From Aphelocoma coerulescens (Eukaryota > Chordata > Aves > Passeriformes > Corvidae): a DNA stretch of 64,000 nucleotides. The notes under the pieces were generated by a model. That model did no database searches, had not been told where the DNA came from, and saw nothing but the letters and a program-made list of their open reading frames with translations. A program made the position numbers and the translations under genes. Numbering within the stretch: the first letter of the stretch is position 1; every line of letters begins with the position of its first letter. This document shows positions 24,388 through 36,401 of the stretch, one piece after another. The stretch spans positions 439,001 to 503,000 of the forward strand of contig NW_027184062.1 of NCBI RefSeq assembly GCF_041296385.1, in the 5' to 3' direction.

Positions 24388-24737
24388 TGTATCACTGTGT
24401 CCCGCAGCCATAGGGAGGAGGAGGAGAGAAGATCCAGCAGGCAGGAATTGTGCACCAAGATTTATTCATTTAATTATTTCACAAACTCTTTTACAGACTT
24501 TTTTCTTCATAGTCTAATTGGACAAAGGATCAGCCCCCCCCCTTGGGGTGATTGGCTAAAATCCTAAACCATCCATTGTCAAAATATTTTTCTACTAGAC
24601 CATAAACCAGACTTTTCAAGGTTGCAGGTGGCTTGGTTGTTTACATACTCTGCTACCTCTTCTGTGAGAGAGAAAAGTCTCTCACAGACTTAGAAAATAG
24701 CAAGAAAATCCTCGCTAGCAGCATTTTGGTATCTACA
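24388..24737 (-). repeat. ERVK-like 3' LTR
   Basis: About 350 bp, starting TGTAGATACC at 24737 right after the polypurine tract and ending ...GATACA at 24388. AATAAA is at 24461-24466 on the minus strand. Confidence 0.6.
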
Positions 24738-25029
24738 ATTCCCCCTTTTTGTTTGATAAGATAACAACTCCACTATTAATCCTAAATAGAAATTTACATC
24801 AGTTATTAATTCTAAATATGTCCTTAAGGCTTTAACGATCTGACTCCATAACAAGAAATTTAAAGTTCAGTCTCTGCTTGTGGAAGGACCATCCCAGTCT
24901 CTGCTTGTAGAAGGACCATCTGCCTGATGGTCAACATCTTGGTCATCATCAGAAGAGTCTGATGGCTGATGATCTACATTCTGGTGGCCACTTGGATGGT
25001 TGGTGTTCTGGTCATCATTTGGAGGTTGC

Positions 25030-25223
25030 CTGTTCTGCCTCTGGTGCCGTAGGGCAGGGCGAACACATTTTGCAGCTAGCCACCGTACCCCAGTATCTGT
25101 AGAAACGCAAGCATAGCCACGACCCCAAACCATAAGTTCCCGCAGGCCTTCCCACTGGTTAGTGAGTAAATTCCACACCCAGACTTTTGCCCAGGGCAGT
25201 TGTCTCTTGCCTGCAGATTGCAA
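25030..25223 (-). pseudogene. pol: ERVK-like integrase C-terminal fragment
   Basis: Reads KVWVWNLLTNQWEG and WGRGYACVSTDTG followed by KCVRP, the SH3-like C-terminal DNA-binding domain of class II integrases. The frame then runs into a hydrophilic Asp/His/Gln-rich tail with a short repeated SRDWDGPST unit. Confidence 0.75.
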
Positions 25224-25259
25224 TGAGAGAAAGTGATTCAGAAGAACAGGATTCTTTGA

Positions 25260-25440
25260 ATTTTGTGGTACCGTAAGGTGATTAATTGTATACGAGCTTT
25301 TGCTAGTCGGCTTCAGTAACCAAATTCAAAGGTTCCTGTGAGAATCGTTGAAAAGCCATGATAACAGCCCTTAATTCAACTAACTAAGCAGAGTCTGACT
25401 CGGATTGGTGTGTTAATCAACCACTGCAAAGGCAGTGTAG
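25260..25440 (-). pseudogene. pol: ERVK-like RNase H fragment
   Basis: A short piece with LVELRAVIMAFQRF, the helix around the RNase H active-site Glu, broken by stops on both sides. Confidence 0.6.
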
Positions 25441-25479
25441 GATACTGTGCACCTTTGCGCACAGTGACCCCTGCTAAAA

Positions 25480-25908
25480 ATTTGTCCCGATCCGTATGCC
25501 CCAGGCTGCCAACACATCCCGTCCCCAAAGGTTAAGGGAAGTGGTAGTAACATAAGGCCTAATTGTAGCTGTGTGCCCCTCTGAGTCCTTCACCGTCACA
25601 GGCCGTTCGCTTCAATAGCTCTGTGTGGTTCATCCTCATCCTGTGATGGCCGATCCCACTGGGGGTAAAGGCCATGAGGGAGGCCACGCAGAGAAGGAGA
25701 TGATAGTTACATCAGCACCAGTATCAATCAAACCTTGAAGCTGAGTCCAGGGCGGACGGGCGTTCGGCAGGATCAGGGTACACGTCATCTGTGGCCTTTG
25801 GTCAGAGATGTCTGCAGTCCAGAAGGCCTGCAGAAGTCCTGTAGATCCACTGCTGTTATCTTTGTGAGTTTGTTGTTCTATCCTGGGGACAAAAGACTTA
25901 AAAGGCAC
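25480..25908 (-). pseudogene. pro: ERVK-like protease remnant
   Basis: Aspartic protease with LIDTGADVTIIS (active site codons about 25711-25725) and, in a shifted frame, the C-terminal LWGRDVLAAWGIRIGTNF near 25480-25540. A frameshift near 25630 separates the two. Family placement rests on these two motifs, characteristic of class II retroviral proteases. Confidence 0.8.
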
Positions 25909-25930
25909 TAATTTAGCAAGGCAGGTCTTT

Positions 25931-26271
25931 TCAGGAATAGTTACAGGGGGTTTTCAAATTCCCTATAAAACTGAGGACAAGGCTCCGAGGAGCGGATTCC
26001 CATCAATCCGACCTCATCCTCATCCTATCGCATTAAACCTGTTAGAAGCCAGACCTGAACAGCCCCTCTCTTCCTTTGTCTCTGAGCTAACGTGAGCCGA
26101 CATCAACGGCTCCTGCCGTGTTTCCCTCTGCAAAGAAGCCAGCTAGCTAGCCCAGCAAGCTCTTTTCCTGATCCCGAAGTCGCTTCAGCGACGCGTGGAG
26201 GTAACGCAGCTGGACTGTCTCTGACCAGGGGCACGCCAGAGTCAGTGCCTCGAGCACCAAACGCTGCGTTA
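25931..26271 (+). repeat. LTR-like fragment at palindrome 2 edge
   Basis: CCTATAAAACTG near 25970 and CGCATTAAACC near 26030 are spaced like the TATA box and polyadenylation signal of an LTR. It abuts the palindrome edge at 26272. Family unknown. Confidence 0.35.
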
Positions 26272-26981
26272 TTGGACATTGAAGGTTCAGGCTAAGGAGA
26301 ATCCAAAACGTGGACAGCATCTCCCTTCTGCTGGAAGCCTTGAAGTTCACCACTGCAGTCTGCAGCCTACACAGATCATGTGAGTATTGTAAAAGTTCTC
26401 CAAGGAAGAGCAAGAACGAGGCTAATGCATGCACACAAACGCTGATCAAAAGCACTTGATGCTCTTGGACAAAAATAGGGAACCTTCACTTTTGGAAAGA
26501 CAAGGTGACTATGGTTGTCTCTACAGTACTAGTAGGAAAATATCCCTGAAGTTTTGCAAAACCTCTTTTCAGGGGTTTGTTAACTTCATCTTTGTTAAGA
26601 ACTGGGGAACACAGGGAGACCTGTCACTTTTTTTGCAGAATGCCATAGAAACTGCTACACTCACTTCAACAACAGTCCAAGTAACCTTCTCTGCAAATAC
26701 TGACCATTTGCAGTTCTGGTTGATACAAGCCCCCATTACCTAAGAAAGGAACAACTCGGCAAGCAGTTTGCATAGATGAACAACTTAGCACGACTGCGGC
26801 TGATGACATGCCCTGACCTTTTTTGCCTTCAGCTATGGGTGCCGTACCCTCCTACCCTCACACATGCCACTCAAAGATCCACCTGTGACAGCAACTGTGC
26901 CAAGCCGCCACCCTTCTTCAGCACCATCGCACCTACCACAAGGTAGCTGAATCAGAGGGAAAAGGAGGTCGCCAATGGAGG
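26272..26981. other. Outer arm segment (2L)
   Basis: Inverted copy of 20012-20720 up to the ERV-B integration point. A 20-bp deletion near 26876 is private to this arm (1R and 2R keep the sequence). It shares two single-base variants with 2R against 1R. Confidence 0.7.
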
Positions 26982-27634
26982 TGTTATAAACATATATTAT
27001 ATTGGCTTCTCGCAAAGTATAAAGTAGATATTATATAATGTTAGAAATGCTTTTTGCTGTGTGGATGTAGTTTTCTTTTTAGCAAGAATGTTAGCAAGTG
27101 TGAGCACGTAAGATAACCTCCAAACGAACAGAGGATGAGGCCCGAAAAGCTGCTAATCAACACTTTGTCTAGGGAGCAAAAGGGCCCAAAGGCTACTCCG
27201 CCCGGAGAACAGGCAGCCAGGAGAGTCCAAGAGCCGTTATCACCACTCTGCCCGGAGAGACGAAGAGGCCCAAAGCTGCAATCAGCCCTGTCTGTCTGGA
27301 GAATTAAGAAATCCACCCTACCATCGACTCTTGCCTAGCGGGCCCAACCCCAAGAATCAAGAGAAATAAAACCACAAGGCAGAAGACTACGCATGCTCTA
27401 AAAAGGCGGAACCAAGGAGTGGCCATGCAGAACAGCTCCAGGAAAAGTTTTAATATGAATAAAGAACAGACAGTAAAAATGGTATAAAAAAGACTCACCT
27501 CTGGCATCAGGTGTGCTCTTGGCAGAGCACCAAGGCACCCGGCCATTACCCCGTTGCTTTATTTGATGTGTCTCTTATTGTCTTTATATTAAACCCTTTA
27601 AATTCTCACAGGAGAGTGAACCTCGTTTTTCACA
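26982..27634 (+). repeat. ERV-B 5' LTR
   Basis: 653 bp, TGTTATAAAC...TTTTTCACA. TATA box TATAAAAA at 27483-27490 and polyadenylation signal ATTAAA at 27588-27593 mark U3, R and U5. Confidence 0.93.
27483..27490 (+). promoter_or_regulatory. ERV-B 5' LTR TATA box
   Basis: TATAAAAA about 100 bp before the ATTAAA signal. The 3' LTR has TATAAAAA at 36921-36928. Confidence 0.7.
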
Positions 27635-27636
27635 AT

Positions 27637-27654
27637 TAAGGGCTCGTCCCGGAG
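27637..27654 (+). promoter_or_regulatory. ERV-B primer-binding site, proline-tRNA-like
   Basis: Two bases after the LTR, TAAGGGCTCGTCCCGGAG matches the proline-type primer-binding site of gammaretroviruses except at about four positions, including the leading TGG. Confidence 0.65.
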
Positions 27655-28546
27655 CTACACCTCGCCTCTGAAAAGCGTGGGAGGATTCAAGAAGCAAGGG
27701 TAAGGCGCCTCCCGCCCAAGTTGGCAGGACCTTTGCTTAGCATCCTCTGGCGTGATTTGGTGGCAGCAGGGCAACACCCGGAGGACAAGAAAGACACAAA
27801 AATAAAGCAAATGAAAGAGAGCGCTCTCGACAAAAATCCCACAGACACTGGAAAAGAAACAGGACTGGGAAGTATTGTCCAAAGAAAAAGGGGGTGGTTA
27901 CGGGAGATGAGCGTGTGTGAATGAGACGTGGGCTGGTTGCCCCCAGATCTGCGAAGCGAGTGTGGCAGTCTCTGAGTGCTGCCGTTCCGTCTTGTTCACG
28001 AGAACAGCGGCCAGCGAGGAGACAAAGCGAGAGATAAGCGGAGTGAAAGAATCTCCGGGGGTGACTGGGACGGGGTCCCAGAGAAGGGGTTGCAAAGTGG
28101 GAGCTACCCCCCCATATGCTGGGTTGAGGAAAACTCCAAGAGCACCCAGGGCCTAAAAGTACCCCAAGAGAGGTTGGGGTTTGGATGCTAGCAATGCCGG
28201 GTTGAGGGAAATCCAAGAGCACCCAGAATCCTAAGGATTATATCATACCCATGGGTGGATACTAACAAGTGACTTGAAAGAGGTACCTTATTATTCTGTT
28301 GTGAGTAGGAATGAGTGAGTGAACAAATATTAAAAAAGAGTGAATGTGTGAATGAAAAACTGTGTAATTCGAAGTTAACTTTGTTTTTGGGGAAGGTGGG
28401 CTCTAATAAATTTTTTGGTGTTTTTTGTACTGTGAAAGGGTGGGTAGTATTTTACAGCAGTGAAGATTGGTGTTTTAAAGGAATGAATTAGTATTTCAAA
28501 GGGGGGGATAAATTGGTATTTTGAGTAATAGAGAACTCCTGGGAAA
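27655..28546 (+). other. ERV-B 5' leader
   Basis: About 0.9 kb between primer-binding site and gag, a long leader as usual for gammaretroviruses. Packaging and splice-donor elements are expected here but cannot be assigned by eye. Confidence 0.6.
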
Positions 28547-30433
28547 ATGGGACAACAACCTAGTAAATTAAGTTCAAATTATAAAAGGGTGCCAGAGGAT
28601 ATACCCCGAGACAGTCCCCTCGGGGTCAAACTCGCAAACTGGGAAACTGATCCTTCTACAAAAGGAAAAGAGAAAGTAAAAATGATTCAATTCTGCATGA
28701 AAGAGTGGGTAAAAAAGGAAATCAGATCTGATCATGTGTACTGGCCAAAATACGGGTCTGATGAGGCATGGATTTGCCAGGCTCTAAATGTATTTGTAAA
28801 TTCAAAAGAGCCATCTCACCCTGAGGAGAGAGAATATGCTTCTTGCTGGACAGGAATTACAAAACCTCTGGGAACCAAAGTCTTCAAAATATCAGAAACC
28901 GCAGAGGAAAAGCAAACAGAAGAGAAAAAAGGCTGAGACCCTTTAGAAGTATTGCCTCCGCCGCCAGCACCAGAAGCTGCCCTCCTCCCCCTGGCTCCGG
29001 GGCTTCCCCCGCCAGCCCCCCCTCCGCCCGCACCGGGGGCCTTTCCCCCGGCAGCCCTCCCGCCCCAATGGAGCTGGGGGGGAGCCCTGCCCCCGCCCAT
29101 GCCGGGGATCCCACCCTTCCCATATATCTCGGGAATCCCAGCAGCCTCAATTGCATCAAGGGAAAGGTCACACGTCCCGGCTTCAGCCCCTACCTCTCCT
29201 GCCTTGAGAAACCCGGCTTTAGCCCCGGTGCCCGCCTCCTGTGCTCCGGAATATCTGGCTTCACTGCCATACCCCACCCCCACCCTCTGCACCACAGAAT
29301 ATTCAGCTTCAGCGCCAGACTTTGAATCTGCCCCTCCTCCCCAGGGGAGTTCGGTGCTTTCTTCCCAAATCAACCCTCTTCTTAACGAAGGAGCACCATA
29401 CCAGAATACAGGAGGTGCCATTAAGGCTCCGAGGCAGCCCAACAAGCCCTCCATTGCTAAACAAACAGAGGGAAGCCGAGAAATTCATTTCTTTCCGTTA
29501 AGAGAAGTACCTAGGGGAGGAGGGGGAAGCGGCTTTGTGAGTGCTCCTCTAACCTCTACAGAGGTTAGGAATTTCAAAAAAGAAATTAAAGGATTATTAG
29601 AAGACCCCATAGGTACAGCTGAAATGTTGGACCAGTTCTTAGGTCCCAACATTTTCACTTGGGAAGAAATGCAATCAATAATGAAAATAATATTCTCCCA
29701 AGAAGAAAGAGAAATGATTAGAATTGCTGGAATAAAAATTTGGGGAAAAGAAAACCAACAAGGTCCACCCGGGGATCAGAAAATGCCCATTACACCTCCT
29801 AACTGGAACCAAAATGATGAAGCTGGGAGGGGACATATGAATGATTATTGTAATTTGATAATCAAGGGAATAAAAGAGGGGGCACTCTGAGGACAAAATG
29901 TCAGAAAGGCCTTTGAGGGGCAGCAAGGGAAGGAAGAAACCCCGACTGAGTGGCTGGAGAGGCTCCGAAAGAATATGAAACAATATTCTGGGAGAGACCC
30001 GGAGTCCCTAGCAGGGCAAGCCCTGCTAAGAGTTAACTTTGTCACTCATGCCTGGCCAGATATTAGAAAAAAATTGGAAAAAATAGAAGATTGGTATGAG
30101 AAACCATTACAAGACCTAGTAAGGGAAGCTCAAAAGATATATATGTCCGGAGGGATGAAGAAAAAGCCAAAGTGGGAGCAAAGATCATGATAGCCACTAT
30201 GCGAGAGAGTACCTTCCAAAAAAAATCTAAAGCCCTCAGGTAACACTCCTAAACATTCCAGATTCAGAAATGGTGGAAAAGAGAAAAATAAAACCTCAGC
30301 ACAATCAAGATTCCAAGAACAACCCAGGGATGCCTGTTTCTATTGCAAGGAAGAAGGGCATTATCAAAGAGAATGCCCCCACCTGAGGAGGGATCTGAAA
30401 AGATTTCAAGAGACACGCACAGAAGAAAAATAG
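28547..30433 (+). pseudogene. gag: ERV-B gag (matrix, proline-rich, capsid, nucleocapsid), broken
   Basis: Starts MGQQPSKL, with Gly2 for myristoylation. One frame carries matrix to 28933, a proline-rich stretch (to about 29330), capsid from about 29490 with a TEWLERLRKN major-homology-type region near 29946-29975, and nucleocapsid with one CCHC knuckle (CFYCKEEGHYQREC, near 30330-30371). In-frame stops lie at 28934-28936, 29888-29890 and 30188-30193; around the last a neighbouring frame is briefly better, suggesting paired indels. The natural end is TAG at 30431-30433. Not translatable as one protein. Confidence 0.9.
30431..30433 (+). promoter_or_regulatory. gag amber stop in the pol frame (readthrough type)
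   Basis: Gag ends at TAG followed by GGA, and pol continues in the same frame. Gammaretroviruses make Gag-Pol by stop-codon readthrough at this place, so the arrangement classifies ERV-B. Confidence 0.75.
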
Positions 30434-33400
30434 GGAAATCATGGGCTCTATTTTTGGGGGGATAAATACCATCTGGAGCCTTTGATAACTTTAAAAGTAG
30501 GCCCCGAAGAGGAAGTATTGGAATTTATAGTTGACACTGGGGCAGAAAAGACTTGTGTGATGAATATTCCAAAAGGGAGTAATGATATGGTAAAAGTAAC
30601 AGGAGCAAAGGGGGAAGGATTTAAGGTCTCTGTCATTAAAGATGTGGTTATTGAAGGGGAAACAAAAATAGGGATAGGGGATGCTTTGTTAGCTCCTGAG
30701 GCTGGCAGCAATTTATTGGGAAGGGATTTACAAATCCAACTGGGGATTGGAGTCATACCAGAAGAAGGGAAAATGACGGCCAAAGTGTTTAAACTTAGCC
30801 AAGAAGATGAAAGCAAAATTAACAGAGAGGTTTGGGCTAGGGAAGGGAATAGGGGTGGACTAGATCTTGACCCCATAAGGGTCACAATTGAAAAAGAAGA
30901 AGGTCCCATTTGTGTACATCAGTACCCTATATCTTTAGAAGGGAGAAAAGGCTTAAAACCAGTGATAGAAGAATTAATAAAGGATGGGACACTAGAACCT
31001 TGTAAATCCCCTCATAATAGCCCTATTCTCCCAGTAAAGAAATCTGATGGAAATTATAAATTAGTGCAAGATTTAAGAGAAGTAAACAAAAGAACACGGG
31101 CCTGCTACCCTATGGTTCCTAATCCCTGCACTCTTTTAAGCAAAATTCCACCTCAACATCAGTGGTTTAGTGTGGTAGATCTTAAAAATGCCTTTTGGGC
31201 CTGCCCACTGGCAGAGGAAAGCCGAAATATTTTTGCCTTTGAATGGGAAGATCCAAACACAGGGAAAAAGAACCAGTTGAGGTGGACTAAACTGCCACAG
31301 GGCTATTGTGAGGCCCCAAATTTATTTGGGCAAGCCTTGGGAGAAATACTACAAACCTTCCCCACTCCCCCAGGAATACAATTTATCCAATATGGAGATG
31401 ACCTTCTAATATCAGGAGAAGATGAAATGAAAGTTAAAGGAGCTACCATAAAGCTTCTAAATTTTCTTGGGGAAAAGGGACTAAAGGCATCAAAAAGGAA
31501 ATTACAGTTTGTGGAATCAGAAGTAAAATATCTCGGCCACCTGATAAGCAAAGGTAGCTGACAACTAAGTCCTGAAACAATTACAGGGATTTTATCCCTC
31601 CCTCCTCCCTCTTCAAAAAAGGAGGTTAGGAGACTGCTGGGGCTACTGGGATATTGCAGATTATGGATTGAAAGATATACACAAGCAGTAAAATTTTTAT
31701 ATGAAAAATTAACAGGGGGAGACAATATACAATGGACCAAAGATGATGATGATAATAAATTAGAAAAACTGAAGTTGAAACTAGCCTCGGTACCAGCCCT
31801 AAGCTTACCCTCACTAGAAAAACCCTTTCATTTATATGTGAATGCAGAAAATGGAGTAGCTCATGGTGTATTAGTCCGGGAATGGGGAGGGGTGAGAAGA
31901 CCAATAGCTTATTTAGCTAAACTATTGGACCCAGTAAGCCGTGGCTGGCCAGTATGCATTCAAGCCATAGCAGCTACCGCTATTTTGGTGGAGGAGAGCC
32001 GTAAGCTCACCTTTGGAAGTAAACTGATTGTATACACACCCCATGCGGTCCGAAATGTGCTAAATCAAAAAGCTGAAAAATGGTTAACAGACTCCAGGCT
32101 ATTAAAATATGAAGCAATTCTGATTGACAGTAATGATCTAACTATAGAAGCAAGCAAAAGCCTCAATCCGGCCCAATTCCTGTATGGAGAACCAAAAGAT
32201 GACCTGGCACATGATTGCTTAGAAATTACTCAATACCAAACAAAAGTTCGAGAAGATCTAGCTGAACAAGCCCTCTTAGAAGAGGAAAGAATATATGTGG
32301 ATGGTTCATCCAGATGCTTGCAAGGAAAAAGAATGTCAAGATATGCCTTAGTCGATGGGATAAATATGCAGGCCATCGAAAAAGGAAAACTACCTTCAAA
32401 TTGGTCGGCGCAGTCTTGTGAATTATACGCTCTAAAGAGAGCACTGGAGCATTTAGCACACAAAAAGGGGACCGTCTATACTGATTCAAAGTACATACCT
32501 TTGGAAAGATCTGGGAAGAAAGGGGTTTACTAAATTCAAAGGGGAAAGAACTGATACATGAAGGCCTGATTTCAGAAGTGTTGGAAGCATTAAAATTGCC
32601 TGAAGAAATAGCCGTAGTGCATATCAAAGGACACCAAGAAGGGATGACCCCAGAAATAAGAGGGAATAACCTAGCAGACCAAGAAGCCAAAGATGCAGCA
32701 GAAAATGGGACTGAACCAATTCTGTTAATCCTGACCCCAGAAAGGGGAGAATTGGAAATCCCCAAATTTAGTAAAGAAGAAGAAAAAGAATTATTTAAGA
32801 TAGGGGGAGAACAAGATCAATCTGGAAAACGGAAACTTCCTGATGGGAGACAGTTACTTAATAAGCCACTCACTAAGAGAATATTAGAAGATATGCATCA
32901 AAAAACTCATTGGGGTACTCAAGCTAGCTTGTGTGATCATTTTCTAAAAAATTATGGGTGTATTGGAATCTTTGGGGTAGCAAAACAAATAACTGGGAAC
33001 TGTAGAACTTGCCAAAGAGTGACTAGGAAAATAATGAGAAAAACAACATTAGGAGGCCGTGAGTTAGCTCTGCGACCATTCCAAAGTATCCAAGTAGATT
33101 TCACTAAACTTCCTCAAATACAGAGATGGAAGTTCCTATTAGTAATAGCAGACCACCTAACTTGTTGGGTAGAAGCAGTTCCTGCTACTAGAGCTACAGC
33201 TAACATAGTATGCAAAACCCTTCTGGAACAAATTATTCCCAGATATGGAATGGTTAATAAAATAAACTCAGATAGAAGAACACATTTTACATCCAAAGTC
33301 TTACAACAAATAACTCAAGCCTTGGGAATAAAATGGGAATTACATACCCCCTGGCACCCACAAAGTTCAGGCCAAGTAGAAAGAGTGAACCAGACTTTGA

Positions 33401-33942
33401 AAAAAACTTTAACAAAATTAATGATTGAAACTCAAATGTCATGGGTAAAATGCTTACCTTTGGCTCTGTTGAGAGGCCGAACACAGCCCAGGTCAGACCT
33501 GGGAGTGTCTCCTTATGAGATGATGTTCGGATTACCCTTCCTTACTGCTCAACATGAAACAGCCACTTATGAAGTAGGAGAAGTAAGTGTCAAAAAATAT
33601 GTCACCGCAATTGCCAGAACACTTGAAAATTTGCGGCTGAAAGGAATGATCCCTCAAACCACAGCTTTGGAGTTCAAAATTCATAATATCCATTCAGGGG
33701 AATGGGTACTAGTAAAAACATGGAAAGAACAATCTTTGACTCCACAATGGGAGGGTCCTTTTCAGGTACTGCTGATGACTGAGGCCGCAATCCAGACCAA
33801 GGAACGAGGGTAGATCCATGCCAGCAGAATCAAAGGACCTGTAAAAGAACCTGAAGAGTGGACTGTAATATCCAAACCAGGTGATACCAAATTGATTCTT
33901 AAACGGAGACCAGGTGGCAATGAGCTAGAACAATCTAAATAA
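30434..33942 (+). pseudogene. pol: ERV-B pol (protease, RT, RNase H, integrase), broken
   Basis: Protease has the active-site DTGA at 30533-30544. RT shows LVQDLREVNK, LPQGYCEAPN and a Y-x-D-D box reading YGDD at 31391-31402. RNase H has IYVDGSS near 32290 and YTDSKY near 32480. Integrase has an HHCC zinc part (about 32895-33025) and the catalytic triad codons Asp 33097, Asp 33271, Glu 33379, a correct D,D(35)E spacing. Breaks: TGA at 31559-31561, a frameshift near 32500 in RNase H, and TAG at 33811-33813 before the last 43 codons, which end at TAA 33940-33942. Confidence 0.92.
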
Positions 33943-34519
33943 TCCAAGGGATATGCAAAGAATCACACCTAACTGAGAAGTAAAAGCCAAATTTATATCA
34001 GTGGCCCCTGGACAAATTCTGGGACATCGTGGAGAAGAATATTCTCACTTCAAACAGGAAGGGTTGGGACTGGATCAAACAGGGAACTCTCATGTCCTGA
34101 TTCTAGCCTGTGATTTGTATTAAGAAGGGGGAGAATCACAACTTCCATCAGTGCCACATCATATACCCTGTTTGAATCATTCTAACACGGGGCATGCCAA
34201 CCACGTCAAATATAAGTAATTAATCTAGAGGGAAATTGGCATTTCACACCGTCGACACCCTAGTTGTAAAGGGTGTCAAGCACAAAATCAACCCCCTATC
34301 CAGACAAAATCATAAGCAACAAAAGCAATAACTTTGCTCTGCAGATGGGAATTACTAGTGCCTGTTGAATGGGAAACACCTAAGATACGATAAGATACTA
34401 CAGTTAAAAAGGTGCCAAAAGAAATTTGCCTAAAAGCTACAAAGGAAGTGACAAGGAAATAGAGGGCAAGACCGGGTCGGCCACTGTACTCGCCACCGAG
34501 AAGATCCAATACACCTGCT
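33943..34519 (+). other. ERV-B pol-env interval
   Basis: About 0.58 kb without a clear frame. Class I env often overlaps the end of pol, so this interval is long for the group. It may hold the env splice acceptor; none could be assigned with confidence. Confidence 0.45.
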
Positions 34520-36398
34520 ATGGGTTGCAACCTCATAGGCAAGGGAGGTGGGAGTATAAGCCATGCCGGACCTCTGTTATTCCTTCTTTTGTCACTTCTC
34601 CTGGTCCCTTTTGGGACACCGGCAAGACCATGTTACAAATGCTATCGAAAGCTCTACATGGAAAGACACCGGGGCTTCTTTCTTATTACTCATACCCATA
34701 CCAACAGTCACTGTTATGACTCATCCAAATTAGGTATTTGCATGCATAAAGGAGAAAAATATTGGATTACAGAAAATTTAGGAACAAGTGGAAACAGACT
34801 AAGAAGCAATTGTCCAAAAGGAGAAAAATAGATTTGCTCCACAGCTGCCACCAGGGGAACAGTCCAAGATTTGGTAAAAGAGCAAGTGGTAAGTAAAGAT
34901 ACAAAGCCAGCACAGCAACCTCGCCCTATATTCACCTCGCCACGCCAGGACCTGTATGCAAAGCTCAAACAACAAAGAGGAAAAAACCCCAAGGTTAGGA
35001 AAAAACCTGTTTGTGGAATTGGGGGAGAGGATAGGTAAAGAACTTAACATAACCAACTGTTGGGTCTGTGGAGGAGCTTTAATGACAGAAGAATGGCCAC
35101 GGAAAGGTAGCAGCGTAGGCCCGGTAGAACTCCTTAAATGGAACCGGACAAATATAAGAGGGGGGAACCGACCTGAGGGGTGGATTTTAAGTTCAACAGT
35201 GATAGGGGAAGAATGCCTCTGGCGAACTGGGATAAACTTTCTTAATGAAGTAGGAAACACTCCCTGTAAAAGCTATAAAGTGAGTAACAAAACTTCAAGG
35301 TGGTGGGTCCCAGAAAAACCAACTTGGTATTGAGCCCAGAAAAAAGGAAAAGACTGTGTATATGATCATGAAGTTGGACTCTTTCCGTGTAATGACACGA
35401 GGAAAAATCCTTATTTTGGAATCCCAGAAATAGCCAAATTTGGGGAGAATATAAATCAACAAGAAGGTGATTATTGGAAAGCACCAGATGGCTTCTTTTG
35501 GATATGTGGGAAAAGGGCATCCCCAAGACTCCCTTCACATTGGAAAGGGAGTTGTACACTAAGAATCATTCAACCAGGGTTTTTCCTTTTCCCAGAACCA
35601 GTGGGAGATCAATTAGGTATACCTCTCTATGAAGACTTCAAAAGAAAGAAAAGAGATTTAATTGGAGGATTCCAAAAATGGAAAGATGAGGAATGGCCCC
35701 CTGAACGAATATTAGAAACAGATGGGCCAGCTACCTAAGCACAAGATGGAAGTTGGGGATATCAGACCCCAATTTACATGCTGAATCGTATCATCAGACT
35801 CCAAGCTCTTGTAGAAATCATAACCAATGAAACAGCTGGGGCTATGGAATTAATAGTCAGCCAGCAACGCCAAACCAGAGCTGCAATACATCAAAATAGG
35901 CTGGCTTTAGACTATTTACTGGCCGAAGAAGGCGGTGTGTGCAGGAAGTTCAATACATCGGACTGTTGTTTAAAAATTGATGACAATGGGGATGCCGTTC
36001 TAGATATGGCCAACCAAATCAGAAAAATAGCCCATGTACCAGTCCAAAAATGGGAATCAATGATGTCTGCTAACTGGTGGGATGGCATATTGGGGAAAGA
36101 ATGGTGGAAGAAGCTAGGTTTCTTCCTCTTATGTGCTACAGCTAGTCTAATATTTCTCCCTTGCTTGATCCCCTGCTTTATTCGGCTAATCACCAGCATA
36201 GTTCAAGGCATGCAAGTTGTGGCAATGCCTACTGACCCAAAGTTGGCTATGTCTGGAACAGCACAAAAAATTATGGTATTAAAAAGACAAAGTGATACAA
36301 AAGACCCTCTTGAAGAAGCCAAATTGATCTGTGAAAAGAACGAACAGACATTAGAAGCCAAGAAAAAAGAATTATTGCTCAAGCCAAATGATTTATAA
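34520..36398 (+). pseudogene. env: ERV-B env (SU-TM), broken
   Basis: The N-terminal frame from 34520 has a hydrophobic signal peptide (LLFLLLSLLLVPFG), then a stop at 34829-34831. After a frame change near 34960 the other frame carries SU with NITNCWVCGG (CxxC motif, near 35055), a furin-type RKKR site near 35650, and TM with [12 protein letters not shown], a C-x7-CC motif near 35940-35970, a membrane span near 36116-36200 and a cytoplasmic tail to TAA 36396-36398. Stops at 35331-35333 and 35736-35738 break it. It resembles class I envs of the ERV3/HERV-R kind in general form, which is recognition by eye only. Confidence 0.9.
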
Positions 36399-36401
36399 AA
36401 T

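Larger units (their letters stand above)
24388..25930 (-). mobile_element. Deleted class II (ERVK-like) remnant
   Basis: On the minus strand: protease, a damaged piece of RNase H, the C-terminal end of integrase, a polypurine tract (24741-24752, AAAAAGGGGG) and an LTR 24388-24737. Reverse transcriptase, the integrase core and env are missing, and no 5' LTR was found. Confidence 0.75.
1..26271. repeat. Tandem amplicon unit 1 (left end outside the window)
   Basis: This is the first of two direct copies of a unit about 40.6 kb long. Position 1 corresponds to 37906. Left-arm sequence of the two copies is offset by 37905-37906, and right-arm plus spacer sequence by 40629. The 2723-bp difference is explained by two extra 1392-bp monomers in unit 2 (+2784) and a 61-bp duplication present only in unit 1 (-61). 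In the shared spacer (20721-23371 versus 61350-64000) I noticed only two base differences by eye. The unit contains palindrome 1 and spacer 1. Its outer left arm, where ERV-B could lie, is not in the window. Confidence 0.93.
20721..26271. other. Spacer between palindromes 1 and 2
   Basis: 5551 bp of sequence not part of either palindrome. Contents: 20721-22589 with nothing recognised; an LTR (about 22590-23042, minus); a 67-bp exon-like sequence (23114-23180); 23181-24387 with nothing recognised; a deleted ERVK (24388-25930, minus); an LTR-like fragment (25931-26271). Confidence 0.85.
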
